In this document: in pieces, positions 59,262-64,000 of the stretch
Position numbering within the stretch: position 1 is the stretch's first letter
Layout of the letters: every line of letters begins with the position of its first letter
Assembly: GCA_964534125.1 (NCBI GenBank)
Contig: CAZHOJ010000009.1
Location: 72,541-136,540, forward strand
Direction of reading: 5' to 3'
DNA length: 64,000 bases
DNA from: 2-02-FULL-55-14 sp964534125
GTDB taxonomy: Bacteria; Bacteroidota; Ignavibacteria; UBA10030
The notes under the pieces: model-generated
What the model saw: only the letters and a program-made list of their open reading frames with translations
Database searches by the model: none
Told to the model about the DNA's origin: nothing
Made by a program: the position numbers and the translations under genes

Positions 59262-60893
59262 ATGTCTGACCTCAAAGATAAGATACGGCGGCTGGAAGCA
59301 TCCTCCCTCTTTCAGGGCGTTCCCCCTGAACTTCTGGAACGGTATGCATCGATAGCCGAGGAGGAACGGCACGACCCGGGAGCGGTGCTGATCGATGAGA
59401 AGACCGAAGGGGACCGCGTCTTCATCATCGAAGAAGGCACGGTACACGTCACCCGTATGACGAGCTATGGCGAAGAGACCCTACTGAACGCGCTCGGACC
59501 GGGAGAAATCTTCGGCGAGCTTGCCGCGATCAATGGACGGATCCGCTCGGCCCGTGTCCGTGCCGTGACGAACGCCGTCGTGCTTGTCCTCAAAGGGGAG
59601 GAGTTCGAGAGCATCCTTCGCTCCGACAGCTCGGTGTCCTTCAACCTGCTCAAAGAACTGGGTGCGCGTCTTCGGAAGGCCAACGACAATGTCGTCTCGA
59701 AGCTCGAAGACCAGCGCCGGAGCATCGAATCACAGATGCAGCGCCAGCATCTGCTCATCGAGGCGTCGAAGAACATCAACACAACGATCGACCTCGGCAA
59801 ACTGCTGACCCTCATTCTGGATGCGGCAGCGACGAGCCTCGATGCCGACAGGGGAACCGTCTATCTCGTGGACGACATCAAGAAGGAGCTCTGGTCGAAG
59901 GTCCTCCAGGGCGAGAACATGGCAGAGATACGTCTTCCAATCGGCAAGGGGATCGCGGGGGTAGTGGCAGAGACGGGAGAGACCGTGAACATCCCCGACG
60001 TCTATGAGGACGACCGGTTCAATCCGGATTTTGACAAGAAGACGGGATACAGGACCCGGAGCATGCTCTGCATGCCGATGAAGAACAAGGACGACAAGAT
60101 CATCGGGGTCTTCCAGCTTATCAACAAGAACGACGGCATCTTCACGGGCGAGGACGAGGAGTTCATCGCCGCTTTTTCGACGCATGCCTCCATTGCGGTC
60201 GAGAATGCCCGCTTGGCCCAGGAAATGGTCGCGAACGAGCGGCTCTCGGCAGTCGGTCGAATGGCCAGCGCAATCATCCATGACATCAAGAACCCGATGG
60301 GAACCCTGCGCGTCTATGCACAGGTCATGAAACGGAAGTCGGGGAACGAGGACGCGGCGAAGCTCGCGGATGAGATGATCCACCAGGTCGACCGGTTCGT
60401 CAACATGACGCAGGAGATCCTGGATTTCACTCGCGGGGTCAGCTCGATGAACATCGTGGAGCTCGATTTCGGCGAGGTGATGGACAGTGTTCTCAACTTC
60501 ATCTCGTCCGACCTCGAAAAGAACAACGTGAGCCTGGTACGGAAAGTGGAGTTCAAGGGGAAGATGAAGATGGACCAGGACAAGGTCGTCCGCGTGTTCT
60601 ACAACATCGCCAGCAATGCCCGCGATGCCATGCCCGAGGGCGGATCCCTGACGGTCTCCACTGTCGAAGAGAACGGGTTCGTCAAGATCGAGTTCACTGA
60701 TTCGGGGACGGGTATGCCTGAGGAGGTGAAGAAGCGGATCTTCGAGCCGTTCGTGACGCATGGGAAGAAGCATGGAACAGGCCTCGGGATGGCTATCGTC
60801 AAGAAGGTCATCGACGATCATCAGGGGAAGATCGAGATCGACAGCGAGATAGGGAAGGGGACCACTATTCGGATATACTTACCGATGACCTGA
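59262..60893 (+). CDS. Soluble histidine kinase with cNMP-binding and GAF domains
   Basis: A 543-aa cytoplasmic sensor kinase without membrane segments. About 12-135 is a cyclic-nucleotide-binding/CRP-like barrel (FGELAAINGRIRSARVRAV; the phosphate-binding cassette reads GELAAIxGRxRSA). About 140-170 is a coiled coil. About 170-325 is a GAF domain (GKGIAGVVAETGETVNIPDV). HisKA has the phospho-acceptor at His340 (IIHDIKNP). HATPase_c runs about 435-540 with N (NIASNARDAM), G1 (DSGTGM) and G2 (GTGLGMAIV) boxes. No response regulator is adjacent. It has its own promoter; a small membrane protein follows after 92 nt. Confidence 0.92.
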   Translation: MSDLKDKIRRLEASSLFQGVPPELLERYASIAEEERHDPGAVLIDEKTEGDRVFIIEEGTVHVTRMTSYGEETLLNALGPGEIFGELAAINGRIRSARVRAVTNAVVLVLKGEEFESILRSDSSVSFNLLKELGARLRKANDNVVSKLEDQRRSIESQMQRQHLLIEASKNINTTIDLGKLLTLILDAAATSLDADRGTVYLVDDIKKELWSKVLQGENMAEIRLPIGKGIAGVVAETGETVNIPDVYEDDRFNPDFDKKTGYRTRSMLCMPMKNKDDKIIGVFQLINKNDGIFTGEDEEFIAAFSTHASIAVENARLAQEMVANERLSAVGRMASAIIHDIKNPMGTLRVYAQVMKRKSGNEDAAKLADEMIHQVDRFVNMTQEILDFTRGVSSMNIVELDFGEVMDSVLNFISSDLEKNNVSLVRKVEFKGKMKMDQDKVVRVFYNIASNARDAMPEGGSLTVSTVEENGFVKIEFTDSGTGMPEEVKKRIFEPFVTHGKKHGTGLGMAIVKKVIDDHQGKIEIDSEIGKGTTIRIYLPMT

Positions 60894-60985
60894 CCGCATC
60901 CGTCAGGTCCGGTGCACATTGCATCCCGCGATCGGCACGCCGCAGCGTGCGTCGTGGGATGTTCCATTTTCTGGCGGAGGTACGC

Positions 60986-61357
60986 ATGGAACACGGGACA
61001 CGTCAAACGCTTGCACGCTGGAGGGAATTCTTCTTTGCGCAGAAGTACCGGTTCGATCTGGGGCAGTCCTTCCTGACGGTCGTCAACTTCACGCTCCTCA
61101 TCATCACGGCCAGCGACAAGCTGATGGTCTTCTTCGGCGTACCGCGGCTCTACACGCTCGTCGTGGCCCTCGTCCCGCTCGGATTCATCGGCGTGTGGTT
61201 GTTCGGCCTGTTCATGGACAAGGTCGTCCGGGCCGGTCAGATGGCGGAGCGCCAGACTGTGAGACGAAGCGAGGTATGGGCACAACACAACGAGCAGATG
61301 GACAGGGTGGAGGTCGAACTCCGTGAGATCCGCAGCCTGCTGCGTGAGCGCGGGTGA
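60986..61357 (+). CDS. Small membrane protein with two helices and coiled-coil tail
   Basis: A 123-aa protein. Start at 60986 with GGCGGAGG upstream. About 25-45 (FLTVVNFTLLIITASDKLM) and 52-75 (LYTLVVALVPLGFIGVWLFGLFM) are membrane helices. From about 80 to the end there is a charged amphipathic helix (QHNEQMDRVEVELREIRSLLRE). No family recognised. Its place just after the soluble kinase suggests it could tether or signal to it, but this is only positional. A hairpin follows. Confidence 0.68.
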   Translation: MEHGTRQTLARWREFFFAQKYRFDLGQSFLTVVNFTLLIITASDKLMVFFGVPRLYTLVVALVPLGFIGVWLFGLFMDKVVRAGQMAERQTVRRSEVWAQHNEQMDRVEVELREIRSLLRERG

Positions 61358-61377
61358 TCCACGGGGCGGATGCAGGG

Positions 61378-61420
61378 GCGCGTCGCGGGCGGTGCGATGA
61401 GCACCATCTTCGCGACGCGC
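61378..61420. terminator. Nested hairpin between convergent genes
   Basis: A 10-bp perfect stem GCGCGTCGCG / CGCGACGCGC encloses a GGTGC / GCACC stem. No T-run follows, so it is either a factor-dependent stop or a stabilising 3' structure. Confidence 0.5.
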
Positions 61421-61461
61421 TCCTGGTTCCGTTCGAAGGCCGTCAGCGACGGTTGAAGTAG

Positions 61462-62232
61462 TTACCGGGCCAGGCCAAGGCCCACTGAGACTCCTATCCA
61501 CACGACCCACAGTGCCAGGGCGATGCCGATGCCCGGGCCGTTCTCCTTCTTCGCGACGGCACTGAGTCCGATGCCGGCGACCACTGCCTGCCATGCGGCG
61601 AACACATCGAGCGATTTGAGGATTTTATGGGTCGTGTTCACCGGATCGTACTCTGACAGGACGGCAAGTGCGGCGCTGGCGGAGGCGTACATCGTATCCA
61701 TCCCCACCATGAGCATGAGCGTGAGGATGCCACCGATGACACCGATCCAGCTGGAGAGGCCGTAGATCTCAAGATATTTCCCAAATGGTGCCTCTGCCTT
61801 CAGGATGAACTTGGCTGCCAGCCAGAGGAAAAGGGCACCGACGACATAATAAAGGAGGACAAAGACCGATCCTGCGATCGAGCCGAAGATCATGATCATC
61901 CCCTGGTTTGCTCCCATCTGGTCGGCGATCTGGTCCGCCTGCGCCTGCGTCATCGCGCCCTCGTCGACCTGCTTCTGGAATCCTGCCATCTGAGCATCCT
62001 GCATCTGCTGACTGAACGTCGGATTCGAGGTCATCAGGTACAGTCCGCCCAGCATCAACAGGAGCGTAACCAGAAAGGGGGCGACCCAGCGCATGTGCTT
62101 CACCTCACCGGATGCGATGGAATCGAAGGCCTCGCGGGGGCTGGCAAAGACGTTCGTCAGCAGCGTTCCGAACGAAGCGTCGGAGGCACTGCCGGTTTCA
62201 GGGGACGGGGAGGGTGTTTCGTTCTGTTCCAT
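61462..62232 (-). CDS. Yip1-domain membrane protein
   Basis: A 256-aa polytopic protein. The N-terminus is polar (MEQNETPSPSPETGSASD), then TLLTNVFASPREAFDSIASG, the cytoplasmic start typical of bacterial Yip1-domain proteins. Membrane helices lie near 47-68, 112-140, 158-182 (SSWIGVIGGILTLMLMVG), 205-228 and 230-254. A Gln/Ala/Asp-rich loop (about 72-105) is extracytoplasmic. The function of bacterial Yip1 proteins is unknown. Single gene. Confidence 0.8.
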   Translation of the reverse strand: MEQNETPSPSPETGSASDASFGTLLTNVFASPREAFDSIASGEVKHMRWVAPFLVTLLLMLGGLYLMTSNPTFSQQMQDAQMAGFQKQVDEGAMTQAQADQIADQMGANQGMIMIFGSIAGSVFVLLYYVVGALFLWLAAKFILKAEAPFGKYLEIYGLSSWIGVIGGILTLMLMVGMDTMYASASAALAVLSEYDPVNTTHKILKSLDVFAAWQAVVAGIGLSAVAKKENGPGIGIALALWVVWIGVSVGLGLAR

Positions 62233-62394
62233 GCGTCTCTCCTAAATCAGTGAGGATTGACAAAGCTACCAACGAAGAGGGGGTCAATCAAGCCGGCAAG
62301 CCGAGATTGCAGGTTGACATTCCTTTCGGAAAAGAATATATTCGATTTCTGGTGAAAAACCGATAGCTCACCGACACTGATCTGCACGACCCGT

Positions 62395-63174
62395 ATGACT
62401 GACATCGAAGAACAGCGAAAGAAAGTAGAAGAGCTCAAGCGTAAGATCCTCGAGCAGAAGAAAAAGGCAGCGGCGGGCGAGGTTTCTGAGCAGACAGCGG
62501 AGACAGCGGTGGTTGAGGAGCCTCCGAAGGTCGAGGAGGAGATGAACAAGGCTGCCGAGGAGGAGGCTGCACGGCGCGAGGCCGAGGAAAAGAGGCGAAG
62601 AGAGGAAGAGGAGGCTCTCAGGAAGGCTGAGGAGCAGGCGAGAAAGAAGGCTGAGGAGGCTTCGATGCTTGCGGAGGTAGAGGCGAGGAAAAAGGTCGAA
62701 GCTGAGGCCAAGAAGATGGCCGCTCAGATAGAGAAGATGAAGAAGGAAGAGGCCGGGAGGAGGGCAGCAGAGGAGGAGGAGAGGAAGAAGAGGGATATTG
62801 AGGCACGGAAGCAACTTGAAGCGAAACTGAAGGACCAGGCTGCGCACCAGGCAAAAATGGTTGGCCTTCAGGCATACGCAAAAGTGCTGAAAATCGCCTG
62901 GAAAGACGGCTCTTTGAGCGAGGATGAACAGGCGATCCTGGATGTGCTCCAGGAGTCAATGGCCATCGGCTCAGAAGAGCACGCTGGTCTCGAGCAGGAG
63001 GTCCAGCTGGAGGTGTATCTGGAGGCCATCATGGAAGCATGGCGTGATGGATCGATCACTCCGGAGGACGGCGACCGGCTCGAGGGGATGCGGGACAAGT
63101 TCAAGATCTCAGCAGAAGAGCACCTTCGTTTGGAGAAGCAGGTACGGTCTGAGATCCTGAAGCAGAGGGCCTGA
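62395..63174 (+). CDS. Coiled-coil protein with tandem TerB-like C-terminal motif
   Basis: A 259-aa soluble protein. Residues 1-165 form a very long Glu/Lys/Ala-rich helix (EEQRKKVEELKRKILEQKKK onward). About 170-259 holds two copies of one motif: IAWKDGSLSEDEQAIL...SEEHAGLEQEV and EAWRDGSITPEDGDRL...SAEEHLRLEKQV. The DGxxxxxE and EEHxxLExxV pattern resembles the acidic helix pairs of TerB-like domains. A divalent metal or partner binding role is guessed, not shown. It lies just upstream of the rRNA operon. Confidence 0.78.
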   Translation: MTDIEEQRKKVEELKRKILEQKKKAAAGEVSEQTAETAVVEEPPKVEEEMNKAAEEEAARREAEEKRRREEEEALRKAEEQARKKAEEASMLAEVEARKKVEAEAKKMAAQIEKMKKEEAGRRAAEEEERKKRDIEARKQLEAKLKDQAAHQAKMVGLQAYAKVLKIAWKDGSLSEDEQAILDVLQESMAIGSEEHAGLEQEVQLEVYLEAIMEAWRDGSITPEDGDRLEGMRDKFKISAEEHLRLEKQVRSEILKQRA

Positions 63175-63280
63175 GAGGCCCGCTTCCAGATTCTTCCATT
63201 GAGGGGGATGTGTCAGTCCGGAGGGCGGATTATAGCTCCCGGTTGGCACAAAAAAATGTTTTCGCTCCCACCGAAATCTA

Positions 63281-63309
63281 TTGACATCTGAACTATTAAG
63301 TGGTATACT
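63281..63309 (+). promoter_or_regulatory. Promoter of the rRNA operon
   Basis: Consensus TTGACA (63281-63286), 17 nt, TATACT (63304-63309). The 16S gene begins about 170 nt downstream. Confidence 0.85.
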
Positions 63310-63333
63310 TAAAGCCCGTCTAAATTGACTGGG

Positions 63334-63362
63334 CCAAAATGTGCCCAAATCGCACATTTTGG
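63334..63362 (+). promoter_or_regulatory. Perfect stem-loop in the rRNA leader
   Basis: An 11-bp perfect inverted repeat CCAAAATGTGC (63334-63344) / GCACATTTTGG (63352-63362) with a 7-nt loop, between the promoter and boxA. Possibly a processing or antitermination structure. Confidence 0.7.
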
Positions 63363-63366
63363 AATG

Positions 63367-63376
63367 TGTTCTTTGA
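63367..63376 (+). promoter_or_regulatory. boxA-like antitermination site
   Basis: TGTTCTTTGA matches the boxA element (TGCTCTTTA-like) bound by NusB-NusE in rRNA leaders. It lies about 100 nt before the 16S gene, directly after the leader stem-loop. Confidence 0.65.
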
Positions 63377-63478
63377 AAAAGTGTGTACGGCTTCAAGTCA
63401 ATCAAGCTGGGTTTTAATACCTGCTTCTTTGATACTCAAAAGAATCAGAGATCAGACAAAACGTTGAGAAAACAATTT

Positions 63479-64000
<522 letters not shown>

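Noticed and set aside
61378..61420. Small RNA gene in the nested hairpin
   Set aside because: A hairpin between convergent genes is adequately explained as a 3' structure; no promoter or terminator pair supports a separate RNA.

Overview
The window is a GC-rich chromosomal segment of an environmental bacterium of the Bacteroidota / Ignavibacteriota / Chlorobiota (FCB) group. The evidence is a 16S rRNA 5' end at the right edge, lipoproteins with acidic residues after the lipobox cysteine, a TonB-dependent receptor with a carboxypeptidase-regulatory-like plug extension, a PorV-like barrel, and a secreted protein with a type IX (T9SS)-like C-terminus. No genus can be named from what is visible. 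Several promoters look like classical TTGACA-17-TATACT sites, not the TAnnTTTG type of true Bacteroidia.

Layout. 1-7 kb: the N-terminal part of a membrane pyrophosphatase (minus), a DUF2135 lipoprotein, a GAF plus degenerate GGDEF protein, a cobalamin-type radical SAM enzyme, a truncated sodium/solute symporter remnant, a membrane protein and a small Rho-N-like protein. 7-14.5 kb: a tricorn-type S41 protease, an RhlE-like helicase and a translationally coupled queuosine-precursor operon, queD-queE-queF-queC. 14.5-24.5 kb: a DUF2339 membrane protein with a receiver domain lacking its phospho-acceptor Asp, then an outer-membrane operon (TonB receptor, 1160-aa secreted protein, PorV-like barrel). 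25-28 kb: a MarR regulator, an 11-haem c-type cytochrome lipoprotein and a tandem-rhodanese lipoprotein, the most unusual module here. 28-36 kb: a DUF1684 protein, an M28 peptidase, two SDR epimerases behind a MITE-like element, a DUF3108-like protein with two tiny membrane proteins, a Spy-like protein and a lipoprotein. 36-43.5 kb: a Tat-exported metallophosphoesterase, a phosphofructokinase with PPi-type residues, a creatininase-family hydrolase, transketolase and an aminotransferase. 43.5-47.3 kb: a beta-barrel, a TPR protein, an ECF sigma / anti-sigma / double-TonB-C operon and tRNA-Pro. 47.5-54.4 kb: a leaderless TPR / DUF4292 / EnvC-like operon, an ATP-grasp protein and a CpoB-like lipoprotein. 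54.5-64 kb: radA, rdgB, an M14 peptidase, a cNMP-GAF histidine kinase, small membrane proteins, a coiled-coil protein with a TerB-like tail, and the start of an rRNA operon with promoter, stem-loop and boxA.

Together these suggest a protein- and polymer-degrading heterotroph (three exported peptidases plus TonB and PorV machinery). It may use pyrophosphate as an energy currency (H+/Na+-PPase plus PPi-type PFK) and may have an exported multihaem electron-transfer or sulfur module. Outside the genes, the notable structures are degenerate 7-bp tandem repeats in intergenic regions, a MITE-like element, and paired palindromes after the protease gene.
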